Shown: one piece after another, positions 32,093-42,052 of the stretch
Numbering within the stretch: position 1 is the stretch's first letter
How the letters are laid out: every line of letters begins with the position of its first letter
NCBI GenBank assembly: GCA_041661865.1
Contig: JBAZTO010000026.1
Span: 1-52,513, forward strand
Direction: 5' to 3'
From: JBAZTO01 sp041661865
Lineage (GTDB): Bacteria > Planctomycetota > Phycisphaerae > SM23-33
DNA length: 52,513 nucleotides
Notes under the pieces: model-generated
What the model was told of the DNA's origin: nothing
Databases searched by the model: none
The model's input: only the letters and a program-made list of their open reading frames with translations
Program-made: the position numbers and the translations under genes

Positions 32093-33625
32093 CTAAGAAG
32101 CTCTTGGCCGCTCCCCAGCCGACACGTTTATCGACAGTGTCGCAATCGAGCAGGGCGGCAGCGTTACCTTGACGGTTCCGGCTTTATCGAGGCTTGCTTT
32201 CGCCTGCCGAGGCTGCACGCGGTCGGGCTGATCGTAGCTGTTCTGAGCATGCGGATCATCGGCCAGGATGCGGCAGTTTATTGTCCCGCGGGGCTTGAGT
32301 TCGCCGACGAATCGCACCTCGTAATCAAAGCTCTTTTCCAGGTCCGCGTTGGTGGCTGACAGGAGAATACTCTGGCCGTCAGGGCTCAACGTGGCCGAGG
32401 CCGTCACTACCGACAACTCGCCGCGATCGAAGAAGCGGTGTTCCTTCAGCGACGGCGGAATTTCCTTGCGACCGCTGGAAACCAGGGCCGACAGCACCTT
32501 GCCGCCCTGGTGGGCCTTGAACATCTCGAAGACATGGAACGTCGGGGTGCGATAACTCCGCGGGCCGTCGGTCCGCAGCATGGCCTGGAGGACGTTGACG
32601 CCCTGGGCGACGGTGGCCAGCCCGATCCGGTCGGCCAAGCCGTGCAGCATGTGGAAGTACCGCGCGGCGAAGATCGCATCGCGCTGCGTACACGGCTGCT
32701 CGCAATTGTTGCTCATGGTCGCCCTGGTGTGCCACAGCCCCCACTCGTCCAGGGCCAGCTTGATCTTCGGCCGGCCGACGACGGCGTCGATGGCGCCCAG
32801 AAACGCCTCGATGCGATGGCGGTTCTTGTGGTCGATCTGGACCAGGGCGTTCCAATACTGGTCGGCATCAAAGCCTTCACCCGGCCCGGCGAGGGTATAG
32901 ACGTGCAGGCTGGCCAATTCCATGTGCTCATGAATGCCAGAGATGACCTCCGGCAGCCAGTCGCTGGTTCGGGCCATAAACGTGCGGCAGCAGGGCTCCA
33001 TGAGGCTGGCAATGCACTGGATGCTTTCATCGACGCGTCGCATGTGCGCCCGCCACAGCAGGTAGCGGTCGACGTAGGCCTGCGACCGGTGCATGTAGTA
33101 GCATTCGTTGCCGATGGCCCAGTATTTCACGCCCCAGGGCTTGGCCCGGCCATTCTGGCGGCGCAGCGACGCCATCGAGCTTGCCCCGTCATGGTTGCAG
33201 TACTCGACCCAGTCCATGGCCTCCTGGGGCCCCAGGGTGGCGGTATTGACGCAGATATTCGGAGCGGCCCCCACCAGTTCGCAGAATCGCAGGAACTCGT
33301 GCGTTCCCATCTGGTTGGGTTCCTGGAACGCCGGCTCGAAGTTGTGGAAGCGGCACGGGCGAGTTTCCCGATGGCCGATGCCGTCGCGCCAGTTGTAGCA
33401 GTCGGCAAAGTACCCTCCCGGCCAGCGAATCAGCGGCGCATTGACGGCCCGGAAAACATCCACGGCTTCCTGTCGGAAGCCTTCGACATTAGGAATGGAG
33501 GAGTCCTCGCCCACCCAGATGCCGTCGTAAATGCAGCGGCCCAGGTGCTCAATGAAATGGCCATAGGTTTCGGGCGATATCGTTCCGGCCTGGCTGGATG
33601 TATCTATTACTATGTGTTGGGTCAC
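32093..33625 (-). CDS. GH51-type alpha-L-arabinofuranosidase, cytoplasmic
   Basis: A 510-residue retaining alpha-L-arabinofuranosidase-like enzyme without signal peptide. ISPETYGHFIEHLGRCIYDG and NAPLIRWPGGYFADCYNWRDG are characteristic. KYWAIGNECYY has the acid/base Glu 174 and KLALDEWGLW the nucleophile Glu 294. The C-terminal beta-sandwich (about 385-510) is complete. The start is a GTG at 33625 preceded by AGGAC; no better ATG is available, and the family start (HIVIDT...ISPE) follows at once. It is divergent from the GH2 gene and convergent with the GH29-like gene, so it is transcribed alone. Confidence 0.9.
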   Translation of the reverse strand: MTQHIVIDTSSQAGTISPETYGHFIEHLGRCIYDGIWVGEDSSIPNVEGFRQEAVDVFRAVNAPLIRWPGGYFADCYNWRDGIGHRETRPCRFHNFEPAFQEPNQMGTHEFLRFCELVGAAPNICVNTATLGPQEAMDWVEYCNHDGASSMASLRRQNGRAKPWGVKYWAIGNECYYMHRSQAYVDRYLLWRAHMRRVDESIQCIASLMEPCCRTFMARTSDWLPEVISGIHEHMELASLHVYTLAGPGEGFDADQYWNALVQIDHKNRHRIEAFLGAIDAVVGRPKIKLALDEWGLWHTRATMSNNCEQPCTQRDAIFAARYFHMLHGLADRIGLATVAQGVNVLQAMLRTDGPRSYRTPTFHVFEMFKAHQGGKVLSALVSSGRKEIPPSLKEHRFFDRGELSVVTASATLSPDGQSILLSATNADLEKSFDYEVRFVGELKPRGTINCRILADDPHAQNSYDQPDRVQPRQAKASLDKAGTVKVTLPPCSIATLSINVSAGERPRAS

Positions 33626-33878
33626 GGTCCTGGTGTCCTCGCCATGATGCCTCAGGGACGCTCGTCAGCGCCGATGATTCTAAGCTGACAGGGGTCGTCT
33701 CACAAGGACAGTTCCTCTTGCGCGGCTTGGGCGGGGAAAATACCGAGAGACAAACCTTGGCGCAAGCGGGAAGGGCAGCATAATGTTGGACGAATCGCCC
33801 GGCAGCGAGGCCGGACGAAGTTACCCGAGACATCCCGGTGTACAGGGCCCGACAAGCGGCCTGGAGGAGAAGTTGGCA
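33626..33878. other. Divergent region between GH51 and GH2 genes
   Basis: These 253 bases separate two divergent starts and must carry their promoters. No convincing boxes or operators were seen. The open frame running through the right part into the GH2 gene has no family character. Confidence 0.35.
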
Positions 33879-36800
33879 ATGGCGTTGCGCGAACGGATGA
33901 GCCTCAATGGTTGGTGGGATTTCCTGCCGGATCTCAGCGAGGAAGGCACACGACACCGTCAGCCCGGCGAGATCCCCGACTCAGGATGGCTGACCGGCGG
34001 GATCCTGGTTCCGGGATCCTGGACGGCCGGCGGCTGTACCCCCAGCGACGAAGACCTGAAAACCAAGCCGTGGGAGAGCTGGCGCCTGCACGACAGTTAC
34101 GGCTACCCGGCCCAGTGGGACAAGACCTGCACGGCCTGGTATCGCCGCACGTTCACTCTGCCCGGCGTCGAGCCGGGCCGGCGGTACATGCTGCATTTCG
34201 GCGGCGTCCTTCGCCAGGCCTGGTATTACCTCAACGGCCAGTGCGTCGGGCGCAGCACCGACGGCATCATGCCTTCAACCCACGATGCCACCGCGTCGGT
34301 GCGCCCGGGGGAGAACGTACTGCACGTCTTCGTGACCGACTACGAGCGCAACGCGGAGGGCAAGACCTTCGTGCCCGTCGGCGCCGACCAGATGGCCAGT
34401 CAGAAGGGCATCTGGCAGGACGTGGAATTGGAAACGCGGCCGGAGGTGTACGTTGACGACGTGACCATCCGCACCTCCACCCGCCGGAACGAATTGACCG
34501 TGATCGCGGCGGTGTGCAATGCCTCCAGCCGGCCTCGGAAGGTCCGGCCCCGGTTCTCGGTGGCCGACACCTGCGGCGTGGGGCCCTGGAGCTTTGAAGC
34601 GGCCGAGCTGGAACTGGCCGCCGGCGAGACCCGGACTGTCGAGGTCGTCCAGCCGTGGGCTTCCTACCAGGCCTGGACCCCCAACACGCCGAAGCTTTAC
34701 CTGCTGGAGACGCGGCTGATCGAGGCCGGCTCGGTCCTGGACAGCCAGACGGAGCGGTTCGGCTTCCGCGAGATCTGGACGGAAGGCCATTGGCTGATGC
34801 TCAACGGCCAGCCGGTGCATCTCTCGGGCGAGTGGAGGCACAACCTCCACTTTGATCTGTACCGGCCGGAGTATCTCCGCCAGTGGTACGGCATGCTCAA
34901 AGACCTGAACATGAACTACATCCGCACCCACACCTACCCGCACGCGAAGGTGGTGCTGGACCTGGCCGACGAGATGGGCATCCTTGTTTCGCTGGAGGCC
35001 GGCTGGCACTTCGGCAATGAGCACGCCCTGCACGACGACCGGCTATGGCAGGGATCGTTGCAGCACATCCGCAACATTGTCCGTCGCGACAAGAACCACC
35101 CGAGCATCATCCTCTACAGCGTGGGCAACGAGTGTCGCTGGAATGCCGACCGGCCCGCCATCATCGCGAACTTCCCGCGGCTGAGGAAGTATTACGCCGA
35201 GGTGGATCCGACGCGCATCGCATACCACGACGGCGACAGCAGCCTGTGGGACGAACGCGAGCAGAGGCTGATGAGCCGCCACTACGGCCTGGAGTGCACG
35301 GGCGGGCGATGGTGGGATCGCAGCCGTCCGCTGCACGTGGGCGAACTGGGCAAGTGGCACTTCGGCCAACCCAACGACAACCTGATCTTCGGTGACGACA
35401 GTGTCTTCGCCTCGTTCCGTCAGTGCCATCGCGCCGTTGCCCTGGAGGCCGCGGATGTTATCCAGCAGGCGCGGAGCAACGAGGTGCTCTGCCAGTTCCC
35501 CTGGAACCTCTCGGGCCTGGACAACTACCGTCCCTGGCCGGCTGAGCGGACATTCGATTGGCCCGACCCGGCGGCGCCCGGGCTCAAGCCGCTGCGATCG
35601 GCACCCTACAGCAGCGAGTTCGCCTGGTGGGAGCCGGAAAGCAAGGGCTATTCCCCGGGAGTGAGTTTCGACATTATCCGCCACGCCTTCCGCCCGGTGG
35701 CGCTGGTCGTGCGGGAGAAGCGCAACCGGTTCTTCGCCGACCAGAAGATTCGCCACACGGTCACCACCATCAACGACAGTTGGGGCACGGTGAGCGGCCG
35801 CGTCCGTGTCCGCCTGTTGGCGGGCGGGAAAGTGGCCTGGGAGTCGGCCGAGGAAATCACCCTCGCCCACGGCTATACGCATCGAAGCGTGTTTGAAGTG
35901 CCGCTGAAGGGTTTCCGTTCGGTCCAGGATGCCCGGGTCGAGACGACGCTGCTGGACACGACACACGCCTATGACCGCGTGGAGCGGTCCGTGCGCATCT
36001 ATCCGCGGAAGGAGCGAACCTCCGCCTGGTCCGTTGGCCCAATCGCCGTTGTGGGCGATGGGTCCATGGAGAGCGTCCTGGCCGGCCACGGCGTGGAAGT
36101 TCGCCGCGTGGGAGCCATCTCCGAGGTGGATGTGGCATCGGCGCCCGTGCTGCTGGTCGAACGCGCCGCGATCCAGGCCGGCAGCATGCAACACAAGGAC
36201 CTGGAGGCGTTCATCCGGGCCGGCGGCAGAGCGGTGGTTCTGGAACAGTCCGCCAGCGTCATGCCGCAAATGCAGGTGGACACGAGGCCGTCGGAGAGGG
36301 TGCATATCCGCGGCGGACGCCAAGACCTGCTCAAGGGTTTCGAGGCGACGGATTTCGAGTACTGGGGCGACGAGCCCTACGGCCTGCGGGACAGCGACTC
36401 GTGGGTGGTTGTCAGCCCCTACTGCAAGCCGACGGCCGGCGACACTCGCGTGCTGATCGAGAGCGGATGGGGCGATTTCGGTGGCGGCGGCATGCAGTGG
36501 GCCCCGCTGGTGGAAACTCGCCTGGGAGCCGGCGTGCTCGTGGCCTGCCAACTCCGCGTGACCGACAAGGCGGCGACCCACCCGGCCGCCGACCGGCTGC
36601 TGGGGGCGATGCTCCAGTATGCCGCAAGCTACCAGCCGGCGCAGACCCAGCCGGTGGCGGCGATCGGCCAGGCCGGCAGGGAGGAACTGCAGAAGCTGGG
36701 CGTGGCGATGGAAAGCGATGGCCTCCTGGTGGCCCAGGGCGCGTCACTCGATGCAGCCGGGGCCGCGGCGCTGGTGGAACGAGCTCGCGCCGGCGGTAAG

Positions 36801-37844
36801 ACGCTGGTCATCGGCCTGGATCCCGCCAGTGCCGAGGCGTTGTCGGCCGCAGCCGGGGTCAAGATCGAAACGGTTGATCTGGGCACCTATTACCATCTTG
36901 TCCGCAGGAAGGACGACTTGCTGCTGGACGGCATCGGCAATGAAGAGACCTACTGGCTGGACCGGTGCAGCTACCGCTCCGAGAAGTTCGTCAATCGGCC
37001 GATGGGCCAGTGGCTGGTGCGGTGCGAGGCGGGCGAGGAACTGCTGGTCAGCGAATTCGACAGTTGCTGGCGCGAATTCTTCACGCAGGGAGCAAGCTCG
37101 GAGTTTCTGCGGATGCCGGTCATGACACACTATCTGTGGAATGGCCCGCGCGAGTACGCCGCCGGGCTGATGCGAATCCCCGTGGGCGCGGGCGAGTTGG
37201 TCATCTGCCAGGTGCCGCTGCCCGCGGATGATTACTCCAAGGCGCGGACCTTCTGGGTGCGGCTGATGGGCAACCTGGGCGGAAAGGTGGCTGCGTCGCT
37301 GCTCGAGGGCGAGCAGGTCGCCTCCGGGCTCAAGAAGGGCGACGGCGGTCCTGTCGAGGCGCGGTATATCGCCGATCCCTCGCCGGAGGTGCTCGAGGGC
37401 ATCGCGAAGTTCTCCCGGGCGACGCAGACGGAACTGCCCAATCACGCCCTCTTCAACACGTTCCGGTGGACGCTGGTCAAGACGCCCGAGGGCACACTGG
37501 AACTGCCGCAGGACCTGCAGGCCCGCGAGGTGGTCCTGTTCATGCATATCCGTGCCGGCCGGCCTCGCAAGCAGGCGCCGGTCGAAGGCGGCCTGCCCGA
37601 CCCCAGCCAGCAGACGCTTGTGGACCTGACCGGAGCGGGCGAAATCCGACTGGTCGTCAACGGTCATGCCTACCAGGTGGCCAATCTGGGCGAGGAGAAC
37701 AAGGCGACCATCGCCGACATCGACCTCGAGTCCGACTGGAACACCGTGATATTCTACTGGAAGCCGAAAGGCCGGACGCTCAAGATGCTGTGGCACAACC
37801 GCCAGGGCCAGCCGGAAGTGGAATTCAACTTCCTGTGGTGGTAG
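33879..37844 (+). CDS. Very large GH2-family glycosidase with long C-terminal extension
   Basis: A 1321-residue protein without signal peptide. Its first about 500 residues are a standard GH2 enzyme: sugar-binding jelly roll (SLNGWWDFLPDL, TAWYRRTFTLPG, HFGGVLRQAWYYLNGQ), an Ig-like domain (about 190-300), then the barrel. YSVGNECRW holds acid/base Glu 418, and PLHVGELGKW holds the probable nucleophile Glu 489. The remaining about 800 residues are not a usual GH2 tail. They include a VPVLLVERAAIQAG-like Rossmann/amidotransferase-type segment around 760-850 and a second one around 930-1000, followed by sandwich-like strands. The start at 33879 has GGAGGAG upstream, and GH2 similarity begins at once. 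Specificity (galactosidase, glucuronidase or other) cannot be told. Confidence 0.85.
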   Translation: MALRERMSLNGWWDFLPDLSEEGTRHRQPGEIPDSGWLTGGILVPGSWTAGGCTPSDEDLKTKPWESWRLHDSYGYPAQWDKTCTAWYRRTFTLPGVEPGRRYMLHFGGVLRQAWYYLNGQCVGRSTDGIMPSTHDATASVRPGENVLHVFVTDYERNAEGKTFVPVGADQMASQKGIWQDVELETRPEVYVDDVTIRTSTRRNELTVIAAVCNASSRPRKVRPRFSVADTCGVGPWSFEAAELELAAGETRTVEVVQPWASYQAWTPNTPKLYLLETRLIEAGSVLDSQTERFGFREIWTEGHWLMLNGQPVHLSGEWRHNLHFDLYRPEYLRQWYGMLKDLNMNYIRTHTYPHAKVVLDLADEMGILVSLEAGWHFGNEHALHDDRLWQGSLQHIRNIVRRDKNHPSIILYSVGNECRWNADRPAIIANFPRLRKYYAEVDPTRIAYHDGDSSLWDEREQRLMSRHYGLECTGGRWWDRSRPLHVGELGKWHFGQPNDNLIFGDDSVFASFRQCHRAVALEAADVIQQARSNEVLCQFPWNLSGLDNYRPWPAERTFDWPDPAAPGLKPLRSAPYSSEFAWWEPESKGYSPGVSFDIIRHAFRPVALVVREKRNRFFADQKIRHTVTTINDSWGTVSGRVRVRLLAGGKVAWESAEEITLAHGYTHRSVFEVPLKGFRSVQDARVETTLLDTTHAYDRVERSVRIYPRKERTSAWSVGPIAVVGDGSMESVLAGHGVEVRRVGAISEVDVASAPVLLVERAAIQAGSMQHKDLEAFIRAGGRAVVLEQSASVMPQMQVDTRPSERVHIRGGRQDLLKGFEATDFEYWGDEPYGLRDSDSWVVVSPYCKPTAGDTRVLIESGWGDFGGGGMQWAPLVETRLGAGVLVACQLRVTDKAATHPAADRLLGAMLQYAASYQPAQTQPVAAIGQAGREELQKLGVAMESDGLLVAQGASLDAAGAAALVERARAGGKTLVIGLDPASAEALSAAAGVKIETVDLGTYYHLVRRKDDLLLDGIGNEETYWLDRCSYRSEKFVNRPMGQWLVRCEAGEELLVSEFDSCWREFFTQGASSEFLRMPVMTHYLWNGPREYAAGLMRIPVGAGELVICQVPLPADDYSKARTFWVRLMGNLGGKVAASLLEGEQVASGLKKGDGGPVEARYIADPSPEVLEGIAKFSRATQTELPNHALFNTFRWTLVKTPEGTLELPQDLQAREVVLFMHIRAGRPRKQAPVEGGLPDPSQQTLVDLTGAGEIRLVVNGHAYQVANLGEENKATIADIDLESDWNTVIFYWKPKGRTLKMLWHNRQGQPEVEFNFLWW

Positions 37845-38011
37845 TGGCGTAACGGAAGTTGTCATTAATGAAGAGTCTGCCGGGCTTGTGGCTGTGCAGA
37901 CGCGCGATGAAGGTTTTCCGGATAGACCCGGCGTAGGACGGGTGTACAACTTAACACGGGCACATCCTGCCGCGACTGGTGGCGGAAGTGTGCTTTCACA
38001 GGAGAGTTGCA

Positions 38012-38968
38012 TTGGGAAACATGAGTAGTCGTCAGCTTGTCAAGGCCGCCCTTGCGCACCAGCAGACCGACCGTGTCCCGTACTGCATCGAGTTTACCGA
38101 AGGGGCCGGCAAGTTGCTCCAACCGTTCCTGGACGGCAAGACGCTGCCGCAGTTCATCGGCAACGACGTCTTGTGTATCTGGCCTCCGTGGTGGGGGTGG
38201 CATGAGCTGGCCGCGGACTGGCGCCAGCTTGATCGGCCATGCTCGCCCGAGCGGATCGTCGGCTGGGGGTCTTACGGGGAGTTCAAGGACTCCATTGCCG
38301 CCGCGCGCCAGGACTACGATCCCTATGTTTTGGCCATCATCTACGGTTCACACTTTGAGAAGGCCAACGCGGCCCGTGGAATCGAGAATTTCCTGGCTGA
38401 CATGGCCGGCGACAGCGACTGGGCCAAACAGTTCCTGCAGCGGATCATCGACCGCAACATGGCCATGCTGGAAAATATCCTGGCGATCAAGGACATCGAC
38501 GGCGTGCTGCTGGGCAGCGACTGGGGCACGCAGACCGACCTGATCCTCTCGCCGGCGATGTGGGAGGACATGATCGCCCCCGGCGAGCAGCGAGAGTACG
38601 ACCTGGTCCACGCCTACGGCAAGGACGTCTGGCTGCACTCGTGCGGAAAGATCGAGAAGGTCATACCACGCCTGATCGACATGGGCCTCAACGTGCTCAA
38701 TCCCGTCCAGCCGGAGGCAATGGACATTGCCTCGCTCAAGGCACGCTTCGGCGAGAAACTGACGTTCTGGGGCGGCGTGAGTACGCAGCGGACGCTGCCG
38801 TTTGGCACGAGCGAGCAGGTCAAGGCCGAGGCGCGGGCCGTGCGGGAAATGATGTCCCGCGGCGGAGGGTATGTCTTTGCCCCTGCCCAGGCCATCCAGG
38901 AAGACGTTCCTGTGGCCAACATGCTGGCCCTGCTGGAAGTGGCGAAAGAAGGCAGGCCTCCACGATGA
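38012..38968 (+). CDS. Uroporphyrinogen decarboxylase-superfamily protein (MtaA/methyltransferase-like)
   Basis: A 318-residue member of the UroD/MtaA superfamily, which includes haem-pathway decarboxylases and corrinoid-dependent methyltransferases. VWLHSCGKIEKVIPRLID carries His 209 and Cys 211, the HxC zinc-ligand pair of the methyltransferase branch, and LTFWGGVSTQRTLPFGT is typical of the fold. The RFDS-type N-terminal motif of true HemE is absent, so haem synthesis is unlikely. I prefer a TTG start at 38012 because CAGGAG lies eight bases before it; the ATG at 38021 is the alternative. It lies between GH2 and GH141-like genes, and a role in removing O-methyl groups from sugars is a plausible inference. 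No corrinoid protein is nearby. Confidence 0.8.
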   Translation: MGNMSSRQLVKAALAHQQTDRVPYCIEFTEGAGKLLQPFLDGKTLPQFIGNDVLCIWPPWWGWHELAADWRQLDRPCSPERIVGWGSYGEFKDSIAAARQDYDPYVLAIIYGSHFEKANAARGIENFLADMAGDSDWAKQFLQRIIDRNMAMLENILAIKDIDGVLLGSDWGTQTDLILSPAMWEDMIAPGEQREYDLVHAYGKDVWLHSCGKIEKVIPRLIDMGLNVLNPVQPEAMDIASLKARFGEKLTFWGGVSTQRTLPFGTSEQVKAEARAVREMMSRGGGYVFAPAQAIQEDVPVANMLALLEVAKEGRPPR

Positions 38969-39100
38969 CGCTTCCCGAAGGCCGGGTCGCCCGCTGAAAT
39001 GGATATGAGATGTCAGTCGCCCGCCTCCCTGCGGTAAAGGCCGTTTCGGGAAACGTTCCATGATTCCTAATTCGATCTTGCGCCCTGAAGGGAAGTATTC

Positions 39101-42022
39101 ATGCCAATCAGCAACGCGGTCTCAGTGGTCTTGAGTTTGTTCATGATTGTCATGACACTTCCGAGTCTGGCTGTCGGGGCCGGCCGGGAGGTGCGGCTCT
39201 ATGTGTCGCCATCAGGCGACGACTCCTGGAGTGGAAAGCTGGAGGCTCCCAATTCGCAGCGCAGCGACGGACCGTTCGCGACGATCCAGCGGGCTCGCGG
39301 GGCCGTCAGGGCTTTGAAGGCCGATGGAGGGCTGACCGGCCCGGTTCGCGTCCTGCTGCGAGAGGGAGTTTACGAATTGGATGAGCCGCTGACCTTCACA
39401 CCCGAAGACTCCGGGACGGACGCATGTCCGATTACCTACGCCGCCTATCCGAACGAAAAACCGATTCTCAGCGGTGGGCGGCGAATCACCGGCTGGCGGG
39501 CCGGCCAGATCAATGACAAGCCCTGCCTGGTGGCCGACCTGCCGGAGGTGTCGGCGGGCAAGTGGCACTTCACGCAGCTATTCGTCGGCCAGCAGCGGAG
39601 GCCCCGCAGCCGCCTGCCAGAGAGCGGCTTCTTCCGTTTCGCCAAGCTGCCTCCGCCCAACGACCAACCCGACTATAAGAATGGGCCGAACTCCGCGGAG
39701 TTTACGCCGGGCGATCTGGCGGCCTGGCGGAACCTGGACGACTTGGAACTGGTCGTACTTCAGGGTTGGCGCGACAGGCACCTTCGCATTGCCGGCATCG
39801 ACGAAAAGGAGCATGTCGTCAAGTTCGTGACGCCCGGAGGCGTGTTGCAGGACGAGAAGGGCCAGCCGGCCCGCTACTATGTGACGAATGTCGCCGAAGC
39901 CGTTACGCAGGCTGGACAGTGGTATCTCGACCGCCCCGCGGGACGGTTGTACTACCTGCCACAAGATGGCGAGACAGCCGACAATCTGCAGGCCGTGGCG
40001 CCCAGGCTGGAGCGGTTGGTCGTGTTCAAGGGCGAGGAATCCAAGCCGGTTCAGCACATCCGCCTGGAGCGGCTGGCTCTTCGGCACGCGGAATTCCACT
40101 ATCCGACCAACAAGATCGGGGCCGGCCAGGCCGCCCATGACGTGCCCGGAGCGGTCCTGTTTGACAAGAGCAACTCCTGCGCGCTGTACGCCTGCGAGAT
40201 TTCTGCCGTCGGCGGCTATGGTGTGGAGATGAACGGCCAGGCCGACCGGTTGATCGCGTGCGATATCGGTGATCTCGGCGCCGGTGGCGTGAAGATCGGC
40301 GGCAACAACAATGAAGTTGCCGACTGCTTCATCCACGACGGGGGGATGATCCATCACCAGGGCGTGGGCATACTCGTGTTCAATTGCAACGGGACGCGGA
40401 TTCGCCACAATGAGGTCTGCCGCTTCGACTACACGGGGATCAGTTGCGGCTGGTCGTGGGGTTATGCCCAGACCAGCGCCGGTGACAATCGCATCGAATA
40501 CAACCATATTCATGACATCGGCCGGGGCATACTCAGTGACATGGGCGGCATCTATACGCTGGGCGTTCAGCCGGGCACGGTGCTGCGGGGCAATGTCATC
40601 CACGACGTCAGCCGTTACGGCTATGGCGGCTGGGGCATCTACCACGACGAGGGCAGCAGCGAAATGCTCGACGAGGACAATCTCGTCTACCGCACCGAGG
40701 ACGGCTCGTGGTACCAGCATTACGGGCAGGGCAATGTCGCGCGGAACAACATCTTCGCCCTGGCCAAGGATCCCCGGATCTCCTGTTTGCGGCGAGAGGG
40801 GCACCTGTCGTTCCTGATTACCGGCAACATCTTCTATTGGACGCAGAGCCAATTCATCGAGGGCCTGCACTCGCGCATGCAGTTCAAGGGCAACCTCTAC
40901 TGGCGCGTGGACCCGCCTCTGGAACATGAACCGAATGAAGGCCCTCCGTGGGACCGCGCCGGCAAGGTGGCCGACCCGCTGTTCGTGGACCCGGCCCATG
41001 CGGACTTCACGCTCCAGCCCGGCTCGCCGGCGCTGGCGATTGGGTTTAAGCCCTTCCCGCTCGACCAGGCCGGGCCCAGGTTCCGCAAACCCTCAGCCCT
41101 GCCCGCGACTCTTGACGCCTGGCCGGCGGATACCGACGCGCCCATGAAGCATGTTCGGACCCGCATGGAAATCACCGACCCTTCGGCCAGAGATGGAACC
41201 GGCGGGAAAGTCCGCGTCACGCTGGACAACACCGGCAAGGTGGATATCGCCGGCCTGGTGCGCGTCCACACCGCCGCCGGGCCCTGCACGGGCCCCGACG
41301 GGAAGGACACCCTGGCCTTCGATCTCCCGCCGGGAAAGTCCACCAGCCGGGTTTTCGGCTTCACCGCCGACCCTCAGGCCGCGGAGACCGCCATCGAGAT
41401 AGAGAGCGACTGTCCATGTGTGTCTCCGGCGTACCTGTACTATGTCCTTCCCGAATGGCCGGTGGGTCGGATAAAGAAAATCGCCTCGCTGGATGAGATT
41501 CCTGCCGCCTTGGCCGAGGCGCAGCGAAAAGCTGTCCAGACCTGCGGCGTCCCGGTCGGCGAGATCCGCCTGGCTTTGGCTGGCGAGGATCTGGCTGTGC
41601 AGGCCACCATCCTCGATCATGACGCCAATGCTCTTACCAGCAATTGGGGTGATCGCGGCCTGGACCTGCTGGTCTCGAAGCCTGATTCCAACGTCGTGCG
41701 GCGCATCAAGCTTCATCCGACCGGGTGGAAGTCCGGCGAGGCCGTCCTGTTCGATGGAAAAAAAGAGATGCCGACTCCCCAGGGCGTCCGATTCCAGATT
41801 CGCCCCCTGGCTGAGGGCGGCTATGAGATGTTGGGTCTGGTCCCTCTGTCGCTTTTTGATCTCGACCCGGCGGCTGAGAGGTTCAAGTTCGACGCCTGTT
41901 TTCGCCTGTCCCTCGAGAAAGGGAACAAGCCCGAGTTCGCCCCGCTGTTCAGCCTGAAAATGAACGCGGAAGGACAGTTTACCGATAACAGCGGGTTCCC
42001 ACTGGTTGTGGTCGGCCAGTAA
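39101..42022 (+). CDS. Exported GH141-like right-handed beta-helix glycosidase
   Basis: A 973-residue protein with a Sec signal peptide (about 1-26, ending SLAVGA). The mature protein starts with REVRLYVSPSGDDSWSG, followed by GPFATIQRAR and VRVLLREGVYEL, the typical opening of GH141 and related parallel beta-helix enzymes. Coils run to about residue 660 (VIHDVSRYGYGGWGIYHDEG, NNNEVADCFIHDGG). GH141 includes alpha-L-fucosidases acting on rhamnogalacturonan II and xylanases. After 680 there is an NEW3-like Ig domain and a C-terminal CBM9-like sandwich (about 800-973). The start has AAGGGAAG upstream. It is one of the exported enzymes of the cluster. Confidence 0.83.
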   Translation: MPISNAVSVVLSLFMIVMTLPSLAVGAGREVRLYVSPSGDDSWSGKLEAPNSQRSDGPFATIQRARGAVRALKADGGLTGPVRVLLREGVYELDEPLTFTPEDSGTDACPITYAAYPNEKPILSGGRRITGWRAGQINDKPCLVADLPEVSAGKWHFTQLFVGQQRRPRSRLPESGFFRFAKLPPPNDQPDYKNGPNSAEFTPGDLAAWRNLDDLELVVLQGWRDRHLRIAGIDEKEHVVKFVTPGGVLQDEKGQPARYYVTNVAEAVTQAGQWYLDRPAGRLYYLPQDGETADNLQAVAPRLERLVVFKGEESKPVQHIRLERLALRHAEFHYPTNKIGAGQAAHDVPGAVLFDKSNSCALYACEISAVGGYGVEMNGQADRLIACDIGDLGAGGVKIGGNNNEVADCFIHDGGMIHHQGVGILVFNCNGTRIRHNEVCRFDYTGISCGWSWGYAQTSAGDNRIEYNHIHDIGRGILSDMGGIYTLGVQPGTVLRGNVIHDVSRYGYGGWGIYHDEGSSEMLDEDNLVYRTEDGSWYQHYGQGNVARNNIFALAKDPRISCLRREGHLSFLITGNIFYWTQSQFIEGLHSRMQFKGNLYWRVDPPLEHEPNEGPPWDRAGKVADPLFVDPAHADFTLQPGSPALAIGFKPFPLDQAGPRFRKPSALPATLDAWPADTDAPMKHVRTRMEITDPSARDGTGGKVRVTLDNTGKVDIAGLVRVHTAAGPCTGPDGKDTLAFDLPPGKSTSRVFGFTADPQAAETAIEIESDCPCVSPAYLYYVLPEWPVGRIKKIASLDEIPAALAEAQRKAVQTCGVPVGEIRLALAGEDLAVQATILDHDANALTSNWGDRGLDLLVSKPDSNVVRRIKLHPTGWKSGEAVLFDGKKEMPTPQGVRFQIRPLAEGGYEMLGLVPLSLFDLDPAAERFKFDACFRLSLEKGNKPEFAPLFSLKMNAEGQFTDNSGFPLVVVGQ

Positions 42023-42029
42023 CGCCCTG

Positions 42030-42051
42030 CTCCCGCATTTTTGGCCGGGAG
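42030..42051. terminator. Possible weak bidirectional hairpin between convergent genes
   Basis: CTCCCG and CGGGAG are separated by ten bases containing a T-run, in the 30-base gap between the GH141-like gene and the convergent kinase-HAD gene. The stem is only six bases and no U-tract follows, so the call is weak. Confidence 0.25.
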
Positions 42052-42052
42052 T

